Shown here in pieces: positions 26,798 through 34,797 of a stretch of 64,000 bases of DNA. The notes under the pieces were generated by a model. It saw only the letters and a list, made by a program, of their open reading frames with translations, was not told the origin of the DNA and ran no database searches. Origin of the DNA: an uncultured beta proteobacterium. GTDB taxonomy: Bacteria; Pseudomonadota; Gammaproteobacteria; Burkholderiales; Rhodocyclaceae. How positions within the stretch are numbered: the stretch's first letter is position 1; every line of letters begins with the position of its first letter. The DNA lies in contig CAIVQO010000090.1 in assembly GCA_903908065.1 (NCBI GenBank), positions 163,278 through 227,277 of the forward strand, read 5' to 3'. Both the position numbers and the translations under genes were made by a program.

Positions 26798-27361
26798 ATG
26801 AAATTCCAGTTGAGTTTGCTGCTCGGCCTCGCATCGAACCTGGCGTTCGCGCAGCAGGGCGGCATCGGTGCCGTGAAGGTCGAGCCCAACCCGGCCAAGG
26901 CTGGCCAGGAAGTGAAGATCACCATTGCCGCCGAGGGCGAGGCCCCCGGCTTCTGCGGCATGGTGGTGCACTTCGACGACGGTAGCGAATCGCGCCAGGT
27001 CAAGATCGACGGCAAGGACGGCAAGTTCCCCGTCACCATCACCAAGACTTACGCCAAGGCTGGCAGCTTCAGCATCAAGGCCGAAGGCCGGAAGATCACT
27101 ACCCACTTTCCCTGCGTCGGCACGGCGACGGCCAAGCTGACGGTTGAGGGCGCTGCGGCGCCGGCCAAGGCGGCGGCTCCGGCCTGCCCCGAAGGCTACA
27201 AGATGAGCGGCAAGGCAGGCAAGGCAGGCGACTTCATCTGCAAGGGCGGCAAGGATGCCAAGGCGCCGGCGCAGCCGCTGGCTTGCGGCGACGGCCTCGA
27301 GTACTTCAGCAACGACAAGTCGAAGCAGCTTGGCTGCCGCAAGGCCAAGGCCAAGAAGTAA
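26798..27361 (+). CDS. Small exported Ala/Lys-rich protein, PKD-like
   Basis: A 187-residue exported protein of unknown function. The signal peptide MKFQLSLLLGLASNLAFA is clear. Residues 24-110 look like a single Ig/PKD-type beta sandwich (VKVEPNPAKAGQEVKITI, FDDGSESRQVKID, TKTYAKAGSFSIKAEG). After an Ala-rich linker comes a Cys-containing tail (ACPEGYKMSGKAGKAGDFIC, then LACGDGLEYFSN, LGCRKAKAKK) that could form disulfides. It is divergent from the AsmA gene with 65 bp between the starts. The start is the ATG at 26798; a GTG upstream would precede the signal peptide without purpose. Confidence 0.7.
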   Translation: MKFQLSLLLGLASNLAFAQQGGIGAVKVEPNPAKAGQEVKITIAAEGEAPGFCGMVVHFDDGSESRQVKIDGKDGKFPVTITKTYAKAGSFSIKAEGRKITTHFPCVGTATAKLTVEGAAAPAKAAAPACPEGYKMSGKAGKAGDFICKGGKDAKAPAQPLACGDGLEYFSNDKSKQLGCRKAKAKK

Positions 27362-27412
27362 GGGCGACCTCCCGGCGCCACCCGGCGCCGGGGTGCCCGG
27401 CCGCGACCGACC

Positions 27413-27679
27413 ATGAACAGCGCCTTCACTCCGACGCCGGTGCGCTCGCCCTGCGTCAAGGTTTGCGAGCTGGATCCGGCCAATGGTCTCTGTCGCGGCT
27501 GTTTCCGCACCCAGGACGAACGCGACTGGTGGGTGGCTTACAGCGCGGAACAGCAGCGGGAGGTTTTGCAGCGTTGCGAGCAGCGCCGCGAGGTGCTGGC
27601 CGCCGGGCAAGGCGACCTTGCGCCCAACATGGGCATCGTCGAATCACGTCGGCGCAAGGCGGCGAGTCCCGACGCCTGA
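27413..27679 (+). CDS. DUF1289 family protein
   Basis: An 88-residue member of the DUF1289 family. The defining block SPCVKVCELDPANGLCRGCFRT is present in residues 12-33, with four cysteines that probably bind a metal. It is followed by a DERDWWVAYSAEQQ helix. Function is unknown; members are small cytosolic proteins often near oxidoreductase genes. It begins 52 bp after the exported protein gene and ends 8 bp before a convergent small gene. Confidence 0.85.
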   Translation: MNSAFTPTPVRSPCVKVCELDPANGLCRGCFRTQDERDWWVAYSAEQQREVLQRCEQRREVLAAGQGDLAPNMGIVESRRRKAASPDA

Positions 27680-27686
27680 ATGCGCC

Positions 27687-27896
27687 TCAGGCGGCCGTTT
27701 GCAGGCTCAGGCCCTTGCGCAGGCCGCAGATCGCAGCAGCCGTGCGCGCGCAGCGAAATTCGTTGTAGATGTCCAGTGCTTCGTAGCGGCTGACGGCGGC
27801 GTCGAGCATATTGACGCCGTAGAGGCGAATCAGCGTCGTCTCGAACTCGCTGACGATTTCGCGCATCTCGAATTTTCCGATGGGGTTCATGTTCAT
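27687..27896 (-). CDS. Small protein of unknown function
   Basis: A 69-residue protein with a strongly amphipathic helical pattern (MREIVSEFETTLIRLYGVNML, then SRYEALDIYNEFRCARTAA). There is no signal peptide, membrane segment or known motif. I do not recognise a family. It lies on the same strand as another small gene 100 bp upstream, and the pair may be one unit. The coding pattern (third-position G+C, no rare codons) supports a real gene. Confidence 0.5.
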   Translation of the reverse strand: MNMNPIGKFEMREIVSEFETTLIRLYGVNMLDAAVSRYEALDIYNEFRCARTAAAICGLRKGLSLQTAA

Positions 27897-27996
27897 GATG
27901 TCACCTGCGGCGTAAGGCCCTTGATCCTGACCCTTTCATGTACGGTCCATGCCATGCGGACTGCCTGCTCGATTAACGGCGACCGGTTGGGAAACT

Positions 27997-28224
27997 TCAG
28001 CCTGTCCGCCGCAACCCGCGCGCGGGAAAGGTTTCAGCTGCGCGCAGCGGAATCGGCAGGCAACGGCCAAGTTGCAGGCTGTGCAGCGCGTCGCTGTAGA
28101 GGATGCGGATGCCGGATCGAATCGCCTCATCCAGGCACTTGCCGCTGTGTTCGAGGACATACTGGGTCGCCTGCGACAGGTCGCCGCTATAGACGAGGTC
28201 GGTGTGGTCGAGGACATGGAACAT
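27997..28224 (-). CDS. Small protein of unknown function
   Basis: A 75-residue protein starting MFHVLDHTDLVYSGDLSQAT, placed at 28224 because GGGAGA lies 6 bp upstream. The N-terminal 40 residues look like a folded alpha/beta segment (QYVLEHSGKCLDEAIRSGIRIL). The C-terminus is basic and proline-rich and may be unstructured. I do not recognise it. It is followed by the 69-residue small gene on the same strand. Upstream, up to the tRNA terminator, about 200 bp hold no other gene. Confidence 0.5.
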   Translation of the reverse strand: MFHVLDHTDLVYSGDLSQATQYVLEHSGKCLDEAIRSGIRILYSDALHSLQLGRCLPIPLRAAETFPARGLRRTG

Positions 28225-28421
28225 GGTGGTCTCCCTGCATTTCCTGAGCCGAGGTGATGCGGCTCCTTGATCGCAACGCTGCATCGGGCGTGCCAGGAAG
28301 CAGAAGGACGGGTAAGTCACTGATTCCGTGCTACCGGGCGATGGACTTTGCGATCCGGTGTACCTTATTTACGGACGCGGCGGCAAAAAATGCAGTGCGG
28401 CGGCAAGCTTCGTGGCCGGAT

Positions 28422-28455
28422 CAGGAAAGAAAACGGCCCCCATCGCTGGGGGCCG
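28422..28455 (-). terminator. Rho-independent terminator of tRNA-Met
   Basis: On the minus strand an 8-bp perfect stem CGGCCCCC/GGGGGCCG with a 6-nt loop is followed by TTTTCTTTCC. It lies 10 bp after the 3' CCA end of the tRNA. Confidence 0.85.
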
Positions 28456-28464
28456 CTTGAATGC

Positions 28465-28541
28465 TGGTGGTGATGGGGGGACTTGAACCCTCGACCTACG
28501 GATTATGAATCCGTCGCTCTAACCAGCTGAGCTACATCACC
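28465..28541 (-). tRNA. tRNA-Met (anticodon CAU), elongator type
   Basis: A 77-nt cloverleaf with acceptor stem GGTGATG/CATCACC, D-arm GCTC..GAGC, anticodon loop TTCATAA (anticodon CAT, at 28505-28507 on plus), T-arm with GGTTCAAGTCC and an encoded 3' CCA. The first acceptor pair is G-C, so it is not the initiator. A CAU anticodon could in principle be an Ile2 tRNA with lysidine, but the arms look more like elongator Met. Confidence 0.92.
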
Positions 28542-28556
28542 ATGCAAAGGGGCAGG

Positions 28557-28586
28557 ATTATCCTCGCCGGGCGCTGGCCTTGTCAA
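28557..28586 (-). promoter_or_regulatory. Sigma-70 promoter of tRNA-Met
   Basis: On the minus strand a perfect -35 TTGACA (28586-28581) and -10 GATAAT (28562-28557) are 18 bp apart. The -10 ends 15 nt before the mature 5' end. This promoter is the part duplicated at the far side of the islet. Confidence 0.8.
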
Positions 28587-28588
28587 GG
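28564..28588 (+). repeat. Direct repeat, left copy (tRNA-Met promoter)
   Basis: 25 bp reading TCGCCGGGCGCT, G, GCCTTGTCAAGG. It is identical to the sequence at 30832-30856 except for one base. This copy spans the -35 and spacer of the tRNA promoter. Confidence 0.8.
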
Positions 28589-28633
28589 ACGGGAACGGGG
28601 GAGAGGGCTTATGCATCCGGCGACACTCCGCTC

Positions 28634-29365
28634 TCAGAATATCTCCCAGCCATTTTTGAAAACTGGTGTTGCTCTTACGCCAGACCTGAGAAACAGCGCC
28701 CGCTGTCGCCCTATGTCCAGTTGCTCTGCGAGATTCGCAAAACAGCTGTCCAGCAGAAAAAGCATTGCGGCCGACTCGATTACGCCCAGCCAGTCAAAAG
28801 GGTTGTCGGTAATTTCCGTGATCCGTATTATCTGAAAGTCCCGCTCCATTTCCTCGGTAGGCTGAATGTCCATTGAGAAATTGGACCCCTGGCTGTGGAT
28901 CAGTATGTATTCCCGACGGATGTCGAGGCGATCAAACAAGGCTTTTTCCCGATCCCTGTCACGGGTGATTTGCAGCTCCCACTTTTTTGCGAATGGAACC
29001 CGTGCGACGGCATATTTGTATTCGTCGAACTTGAGGGAATTCGCCAGACGGGCGTCGACGGTACCTTCGAAGGTCATCCCCTGTTCCGCAACCAGATTTG
29101 AGTACAGGCAAAAGATCTCGTCACACGCGAGCGCCTGCAATTCCGCAAGCGGACGGTTGTAGGCGTGGTCGAGAGAGTGGTAGCCCGACGAATCGGGAAT
29201 CAAGCTGATGAAATTTATCGTCGGAAACGCAGTCCTGACAAAGGGAAAAAAGCAATCGCTGACCGGCCAGAAAACTTCGTGCCCATTAGATATGTAGTGT
29301 TGTGCGATCGGGGCCGCGATGACAATATCGCCGATGCCGCGTGACTGGATGAGTCCAATTTTCAT
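28634..29365 (-). CDS. GT9-like glycosyltransferase (heptosyltransferase family)
   Basis: A 243-residue protein starting MKIGLIQSRGIGDIVIAAPI, the N-terminal Rossmann opening of ADP-heptose:LPS heptosyltransferases (GT9). HYISNGHEVFWPVSD fits the first helix-strand unit, and YILIHSQGSNFS fits the start of the nucleotide-sugar half. The C-terminal ESAAMLFLLDSCFANLAEQL matches the acceptor-control loop of the family. It is shorter than GT9 enzymes (about 320-350), so activity is uncertain. The start at 29365 was chosen by homology; no good ribosome site is seen. Base composition is plainly lower in G+C than its neighbours, a sign of transfer. Divergent from the methyltransferase gene. Confidence 0.65.
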   Translation of the reverse strand: MKIGLIQSRGIGDIVIAAPIAQHYISNGHEVFWPVSDCFFPFVRTAFPTINFISLIPDSSGYHSLDHAYNRPLAELQALACDEIFCLYSNLVAEQGMTFEGTVDARLANSLKFDEYKYAVARVPFAKKWELQITRDRDREKALFDRLDIRREYILIHSQGSNFSMDIQPTEEMERDFQIIRITEITDNPFDWLGVIESAAMLFLLDSCFANLAEQLDIGRQRALFLRSGVRATPVFKNGWEIF

Positions 29366-29548
29366 TTCATGGATGCCTGACAAGGACAAAAAATGATACA
29401 CGAATACATGCTTGGGAGATTCTGACGAGGTTGGCCGCAGGCGGCAACGCCATCCAACGCCATCCATTGGCATTGCAATTCGAGGCTGGACAGAATAAAA
29501 GTATCCCGCTCATCATCCGGCGCTATTCGACAACAGGGAAAACGAATA

Positions 29549-30817
29549 ATGGGAAGCTTGCGGCGCTTCAATCTTCGCGCGATCAGGGAACTGGCCAATA
29601 TCGACCTGTTGGTCGAAACCGGCACCGGCGCCGGAATTTCATTGTCTTGGGCGCTAAAGTGCGGATTCAGTGAAATCCACAGCATTGAAATCGAGGAGAA
29701 GCTTTACCGCCATAACCTGACCCAGTTTGCGAACAACACGAACGTGACGCTGCATTTCGGTGAAAGCGCAACGCTTCTGAAATCCGTGGTTTCAGGGTTT
29801 CAGGGAAACAAGCTTGTCTATCTGGATGCCCATTTCGTGGGCGGAGCAGATTTCGGCATGACTTCCTATGGGCAGGCGACAGTGGCCCCGGAGAGCTTTC
29901 CCCTACTGGACGAGTTGGCGGCCCTGCAGGACCATTTCGGCGACGGCGACATCTTGATCGTCGATGACGCAAGAATGTACCTGGAAGGCGGCTTTCAGTT
30001 GGGAGAGTGTCCTGAATTCGCCAGGCAATGGGACAGGCAGGCGGAATTGGAGGCCTTGTTCGAACGTTGGGCCGGGTCGCACGTTCAGGTTGTCCTGGAG
30101 TCAGATCAAGGTTATTTCATCCTGGTACCAAAGGAGTTCGAGGAAACCATATCGGCTTTGCTTAACATCCTTCCGCACGATGGCGAGCAGCAGCGGTTCA
30201 TGGTTCAGGAGGGCGTTGCGGGAGTGACCTCCATCAGTGTTTTACGCCGAGTGCACGATGCCCGATTCGCCACCCGATACTTCGTTGGTGCCGGGTTGGA
30301 TGTCGGTGGGGGAAGGGATTCGCTGGGGCCCTTGCGGGAGTTCTTCCCCTTGATCGGAAGCCTTTTCGTGTATGACGCATGTCACGGTGATGCGCAGGAA
30401 CTGGCCAACCTGCCCGACGAGTCCTTCGATTTTCTCTATTCTTCGCATTGCCTCGAACATTTGCGCGATCCGCGGATTGCCCTGCGCAATTGGTTGCGGG
30501 TCGTCAAGCCAGGCGGATACCTAGTGATACAGGTTCCTGACGAAGATCTTTACGAGCAGGGAAATTGGCCGTCGCGGTTCAATTCGGACCACAAGCTGAC
30601 CTTCACCATGGGTAAGACGAACTCGTGGTCACCGGTATCGTTCAATGTGCTGGACCTCGTTCGCGAAATGGTTGCCGACGTCAAGCCAATATCGGTTGCC
30701 TTGGTCGACCATGGGTATCGCTACGGATTGCAGGATCGATATTTCGATCAGACTCGCACGCCGATGGCCGAAGGCGGCATCGAAATGGTTTTGGCCAAGT
30801 ACAAGCCGGACGATTGA
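29549..30817 (+). CDS. Two-domain SAM methyltransferase
   Basis: A 422-residue protein with two Rossmann methyltransferase-like halves. The first (residues 20-210) has LVETGTGAGISLSWAL as motif I, an acidic HSIEIEEKLY after strand 2 and NKLVYLDAHF as motif IV. The second (230-420) has AGLDVGGGRDSLGPLREFFP, DFLYSSHCLEHLRDP and RVVKPGGYLVIQVPDE, a Methyltransf_11 pattern. Such pairs often modify surface sugars or secondary metabolites; the neighbouring GT9-like gene points to a glycan. G+C is low for this genome. It forms, with the GT9-like gene, an islet between two copies of the tRNA-Met promoter. Confidence 0.7.
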   Translation: MGSLRRFNLRAIRELANIDLLVETGTGAGISLSWALKCGFSEIHSIEIEEKLYRHNLTQFANNTNVTLHFGESATLLKSVVSGFQGNKLVYLDAHFVGGADFGMTSYGQATVAPESFPLLDELAALQDHFGDGDILIVDDARMYLEGGFQLGECPEFARQWDRQAELEALFERWAGSHVQVVLESDQGYFILVPKEFEETISALLNILPHDGEQQRFMVQEGVAGVTSISVLRRVHDARFATRYFVGAGLDVGGGRDSLGPLREFFPLIGSLFVYDACHGDAQELANLPDESFDFLYSSHCLEHLRDPRIALRNWLRVVKPGGYLVIQVPDEDLYEQGNWPSRFNSDHKLTFTMGKTNSWSPVSFNVLDLVREMVADVKPISVALVDHGYRYGLQDRYFDQTRTPMAEGGIEMVLAKYKPDD

Positions 30818-30831
30818 GGATTGGGTGATCA

Positions 30832-30856
30832 TCGCCGGGCGCTTGCCTTGTCAAGG
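30832..30856 (+). repeat. Direct repeat, right copy (decayed tRNA promoter)
   Basis: 25 bp matching 28564-28588 with one mismatch. On the minus strand it keeps TTGACA, but the -10 has become GATCAC. It marks the right edge of the low-G+C islet, 27 bp before the hydroxylase gene. Confidence 0.8.
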
Positions 30857-30883
30857 CGGGCGGCCTTGGGCGACAATGGCAGG

Positions 30884-32044
30884 ATGAACTTCGATATCGT
30901 GATCGTGGGCGGTGGCCTGGCTGGTCTTTCGCTCGCTGCGGCCTTGCGCCGCTCTTCCTTGTCGGTGGCGCTGGTCGAAGGCCAGGCGCCGACGTTTTCC
31001 GAGGGCTGGGATTCGCGGGTGTATGCGATCAGCCCAGCCAATGCACGTTTTCTGGACGAGCTCGGTGCCTGGCGCCACCTGGACGTCGCGCGCATGCAGG
31101 CCGTGGCACAGATGGAAGTGCATGGCGACTCCGGCGGGCGGCTTGATTTCAGCGCGTACGGCGTTGGCGCTTCCGAACTGGCCTGGATCCTCGAATCCTC
31201 CCTGATGGCGCGCGAACTGTGGGAGACGGTCAAGCGCCAGGGCAACCTGACCCTGCTCTGCCCGGCCCGCCCCAGGGACCTGATGTTGGCGCCGGATGCC
31301 GCCGTGCTGACGCTGGATGATGGCCGCCAGCTGACCGCGCGCCTGGTGGTCGGCGCCGACGGTGCGGAATCCTGGACGCGAACCGCGGCCGGGATCGACG
31401 TGCGCTTCGACCCCTACGATCAGCTCGGGGTGGTCGCCAACTTCGAAACCGAGTTGCCGCATCGTGGCACGGCCTATCAATGGTTCCGCTGTGACGAAGG
31501 CGTGCTGGCCTGGTTGCCGTTGCCGGGCGAGCGAATGTCGATGGTCTGGTCGGCGCCGGAATACCTGGGGCGCGAACTGATGGGCCTCGATGCCGAAGCG
31601 CTGGCAACGCGGGTTGCCGCTGCCGGCGGACACACGCTCGGCGCGCTGCGGCTGCTGACCCCGCAGGCCGGATTCCCGCTGCGCCTGATGCGCGCGCCGC
31701 GCTGCGTCTCGCAGCGCCTGGCGCTCATCGGCGATGCTGCGCATACCATCCATCCGTTGTCGGGCCACGGCATCAACCTGGGGTTCCAGGATGCCCGCGT
31801 GCTGGCGGGCGTCTTGTGCGACAGGCCGGAGCACATCGACTGCGGTGACATATCGCTCTTGCGCCGTTACGAGCGGGCGCGCAAGGAGGAAGTGGTGACC
31901 CTGCAGACGGTGACCGATACCCTGCACGACCTGTTTGGTCCCTCGGCTGACTCGCTCAAGCGCCTGCGCAATTTTGGATTGAACCTTACCAATCGCGTGC
32001 CGGTCGTAAAGGACTTGCTGGTCCGTTACGCCCTGTCAACCTGA
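30884..32044 (+). CDS. UbiH/UbiF-family FAD-dependent hydroxylase
   Basis: A 386-residue flavoprotein monooxygenase of the UbiH/UbiF/Coq6 group, which hydroxylate the ubiquinone ring. FAD binding is shown by FDIVIVGGGLAGLSLA (GxGxxG), the middle motif LVVGADGAESWTR (DG), and ALIGDAAHTIHPLSGHGINLGFQDA (GD motif). The start is ATG 30884; the codons before it are not conserved. The ring position cannot be assigned from sequence, since betaproteobacteria use several variants (UbiH, UbiF, UbiL, UbiM). It is followed 17 bp later by dsbC. Confidence 0.88.
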   Translation: MNFDIVIVGGGLAGLSLAAALRRSSLSVALVEGQAPTFSEGWDSRVYAISPANARFLDELGAWRHLDVARMQAVAQMEVHGDSGGRLDFSAYGVGASELAWILESSLMARELWETVKRQGNLTLLCPARPRDLMLAPDAAVLTLDDGRQLTARLVVGADGAESWTRTAAGIDVRFDPYDQLGVVANFETELPHRGTAYQWFRCDEGVLAWLPLPGERMSMVWSAPEYLGRELMGLDAEALATRVAAAGGHTLGALRLLTPQAGFPLRLMRAPRCVSQRLALIGDAAHTIHPLSGHGINLGFQDARVLAGVLCDRPEHIDCGDISLLRRYERARKEEVVTLQTVTDTLHDLFGPSADSLKRLRNFGLNLTNRVPVVKDLLVRYALST

Positions 32045-32061
32045 AATTCTCCGGAGAAAAC

Positions 32062-32742
32062 ATGAAATTGCCCCTGCTTGCGGCCGTCCTGGCCTGCTTT
32101 TCCTGCGCCACCCTGGCCGATGAGGCCGATGTACGCAAAGCGGTCGAGTCCAAGCTGGGCAAGGTGGAAAAGATCGGCAAGGCGCCCATGCCCGGCATGT
32201 GGGAAGTCTGGGTCGAAGGCCAGATCCTGTATGTCGATGACAAGGCAAGCCATGTCCTGTTCGGCAATCTGCTGGACATGAAGACCGGCAAGAACATCAC
32301 CGCCGAGCGCCAGTTCAATGCGCTGCCGCTGGAACTGGCGCTGAAGCAGGTACGCGGCTCCGGCAAGAACGTCATGGTCACCTTCGAAGACCCGAACTGC
32401 GGCTACTGCAAGAAGTTGGCGAAGGACATCACCACGCTCAAGGATGTCACGGTCTATACCTTCCTGCTGCCGGTGCTGGGCGACGATTCCTACGAGAAGT
32501 CGAAGGCGATCTGGTGTGCGCCCGACCGCGCCAAGGCCTGGATGGATTGGATGACGGCCGGCAAGCAGCCGCCCGCCGCGCCGGCCAAGTGCGACGTAGC
32601 CGGCCTCAACCGCTCGGCCCAGCTTGGCGGCAGGCTTCGCATCAACGGCACGCCGGCGATCTTCTTCGCCGGTGGCGAGCGCGTCGGCGGTTACATTCCG
32701 GCGGCAGAGATAGAAAAGCGCTTCGCAGGCGCCGGAAGCTGA
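32062..32742 (+). CDS. dsbC: Periplasmic disulfide isomerase DsbC
   Basis: A 226-residue thiol:disulfide interchange protein. The signal peptide MKLPLLAAVLACFSCATLA is followed by the DsbC dimerisation domain (VRKAVESKLGKVEKIGKAP). The thioredoxin fold has active site CGYC near residue 113 (FEDPNCGYCKKLAKDI) and the cis-Pro in NGTPAIFF. It reshuffles wrong disulfides in exported proteins. The ribosome site is CCGGAGAA. It is convergent with the sensor kinase gene, ending 6 bp from its stop. A redox partner for the periplasmic proteins of this locus is possible but unproven. Confidence 0.93.
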   Translation: MKLPLLAAVLACFSCATLADEADVRKAVESKLGKVEKIGKAPMPGMWEVWVEGQILYVDDKASHVLFGNLLDMKTGKNITAERQFNALPLELALKQVRGSGKNVMVTFEDPNCGYCKKLAKDITTLKDVTVYTFLLPVLGDDSYEKSKAIWCAPDRAKAWMDWMTAGKQPPAAPAKCDVAGLNRSAQLGGRLRINGTPAIFFAGGERVGGYIPAAEIEKRFAGAGS

Positions 32743-32748
32743 TCCGGC

Positions 32749-34797
32749 CTAAGCCGCCGTCGGCTCGCCGGGCAGCCAGACGGTGAATACCGAGCCGCCA
32801 TTTGTCGGGCAGTCGAGTTCGATGCGCCCGTCGTAGCGCTGCACGATCCCCAGGCTGACCCACAAGCCCAGCCCCGTGCCGTCGGTGCTCTTGGTGGTGA
32901 AGAAGGGGTCGAACAGGCGCTCGCGATCAGCGGGCGCGATGCCCGGCCCGCTGTCGCCGACGGCGATGTAGCTCCCGGCGACGCCGTCGCGCTCTCCGTC
33001 GCCGGTTTCCAGGCGCATCGTGCCGCCGCCGGGCATGGCCTGCAGCGCATTCACCATCAGGTTGATCAGCACCTGCTGCAATTCGTTGCGGTTGACGCTG
33101 ACCGGCCGCGTAGCGCGCAGTTCCTGGACGATGGTGACATTCGTCTTCTTCATCTGGTGCGCCACCAGCACCAGGCTGTCCTGCACCACTTGGTCGAGGC
33201 GGATCGGCTCCAGATAGCCCGCGTACTCGGCGGGGCGGGCGAATTGCAGCAGCTTGGTGACGATCAGGCGGATGCGGAACACCTGGTCCTGGATCAGCCG
33301 GATCTCCGCCATGACGGGCTCGGCCTCGTTGCCCAGGGTTTCGCGCAAGACATCGAGGTTGCCCTGGATCACCGCGACGGGATTATTGACCTCGTGCGCC
33401 ACGCCCGCTGCCAGCTGGCCGATGGCGGCGAGCTTTTCCGACATCACCAGCCGTTGCTGCGCCGAGCGCAGCGTCTCGTTGGCCTCGGCCAGTTCGCGGG
33501 TGCGCTCGGCGACCTTGGCATCGAGTTCGCGGCCCCAGCGTTGCAGGGCGTCGGTCTGCTCGGCGAGCCGGTCGAGCAGGCGGTCGAAGTGAGCAGCCAG
33601 CTCGGCGAGTTCGTCCTCGCCCGACAGCCGGGCAACGCCGGCTCCGACGCGCGCATCCAGTTCCCCGGCCTCTATCGCGTTCATCGTGCCGTGCATGCGT
33701 TCCACCGGCTGCGAGACGTGGCGCGCCAGGCGCAGCGAAACCAGCGCCGCCACGGCCAGCGTCGCGGCGAACAACACCGCGACCGCCGCGAGCGCGAACC
33801 AGCGCGCGCGCTGGAAAGGTTCCTCGAGGTAGCCGACGTAGAGCATGCCGACGCGCCGGCCGTGGCTGTCGATGATCGGTTCGTAGGCCGAGACGTACCA
33901 GTCGTTGACCACGAAGGCGCGATCCAGCCAGGTGCGCCCCAACTCGAGCGCCGTGTGGCGCACGGCGGCCGAAACCCGCGTGCCGATCGCGCGCACGCCC
34001 TCGAACAGCCGCACGTTGGTGGCAACCCGAACGTCATCAAGGAACAGGGTCGCGGTGCCGACGCTGCCCAGTGGCAGAGAGCCCTCGGGATAGACGATCT
34101 CGTTGATGCGGTCGACCATGTCGAGGTTCTTGTTCAGCAGCAGGCCCCCCGCCAGGACGCCGGCATTGGCCGCAAGCGGCGCCGCGGCATGGATCAGCAT
34201 GCCGCGGGTTTCCTCGTTGCGGCTGGTCGGCAGGGCGTTGCGCGTGGCGATCAGCGGCGTGCGCGCGCGTTCCGCCAGCTGCGGGTCGATCGCCGCCAGC
34301 TGGGCGGCATCGAAGATGTCGACCTCGGTTTCGACGCGGCCGGTCAGTGCGCGCCGCACCACTTCCCATTCGGCATGGGGGGTGCCCGGGGTCGGGCCGC
34401 CGCTGGCGGCGCGCACCCGGCCGTTGGCGTCGAGCAGGATCAGGAAATCGAGCCCGAGCTGTTGCCTCATTTCGCGCAGGTGCTCGGCCACCGCCGCCGG
34501 GCCCGGGCGTTCGCGCAGCGTGCGCGCCAGGCGCTCCGAGCCGGCCAGGGTTTCGACGCGACGCCCCACCCCCTGCTTGACCTGGTCGAAATAGCCGTGG
34601 GCCACGGCAAGGTCGCTCTGCACCTTGGTGATCAGCAGGCGGTCGTAGTACACCGCGCCCCAGGCCACCAGGATGCCGACCAGGATCGGTACCGCCAGCA
34701 GCAGCGGGCCTAGCGCCAGCGCCAGCAGCTTGAAGCGCAGCGAACCGCGAAAGCGTGCCGCGAGCCCGGCGGGTGCTAGACCCCCCAGGCCGCGCAT
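32749..34797 (-). CDS. Membrane sensor histidine kinase (Cache-HAMP)
   Basis: A 682-residue kinase: membrane segment at residues 24-48, a large periplasmic single-Cache-type domain (50-335) and second membrane segment (about 338-360). HAMP with VERMHGTMNAIEAGELDARVG follows, then a coiled coil. HisKA LAAGVAHEVNNPVAVIQGNL has phospho-acceptor His468. HATPase motifs are GDSGPGIA and GTGLGLWVSLGI. It lies directly after, and overlaps by 22 bp, a sigma-54 activator, so they form a two-component pair. The pair is divergent from the formate dehydrogenase operon and is its most likely regulator. The sensed ligand is unknown; Cache domains usually bind small organic acids. Confidence 0.88.
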   Translation of the reverse strand: MRGLGGLAPAGLAARFRGSLRFKLLALALGPLLLAVPILVGILVAWGAVYYDRLLITKVQSDLAVAHGYFDQVKQGVGRRVETLAGSERLARTLRERPGPAAVAEHLREMRQQLGLDFLILLDANGRVRAASGGPTPGTPHAEWEVVRRALTGRVETEVDIFDAAQLAAIDPQLAERARTPLIATRNALPTSRNEETRGMLIHAAAPLAANAGVLAGGLLLNKNLDMVDRINEIVYPEGSLPLGSVGTATLFLDDVRVATNVRLFEGVRAIGTRVSAAVRHTALELGRTWLDRAFVVNDWYVSAYEPIIDSHGRRVGMLYVGYLEEPFQRARWFALAAVAVLFAATLAVAALVSLRLARHVSQPVERMHGTMNAIEAGELDARVGAGVARLSGEDELAELAAHFDRLLDRLAEQTDALQRWGRELDAKVAERTRELAEANETLRSAQQRLVMSEKLAAIGQLAAGVAHEVNNPVAVIQGNLDVLRETLGNEAEPVMAEIRLIQDQVFRIRLIVTKLLQFARPAEYAGYLEPIRLDQVVQDSLVLVAHQMKKTNVTIVQELRATRPVSVNRNELQQVLINLMVNALQAMPGGGTMRLETGDGERDGVAGSYIAVGDSGPGIAPADRERLFDPFFTTKSTDGTGLGLWVSLGIVQRYDGRIELDCPTNGGSVFTVWLPGEPTAA

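Noticed and set aside
28542..28876. Plus-strand ORFs beside tRNA-Met
   Set aside because: They are antisense to the GT9-like gene, overlap each other and have no family features.
28465..30856. Classical integrase-type island in tRNA-Met
   Set aside because: The direct repeat covers the tRNA promoter, not its 3' end, and there is no integrase.
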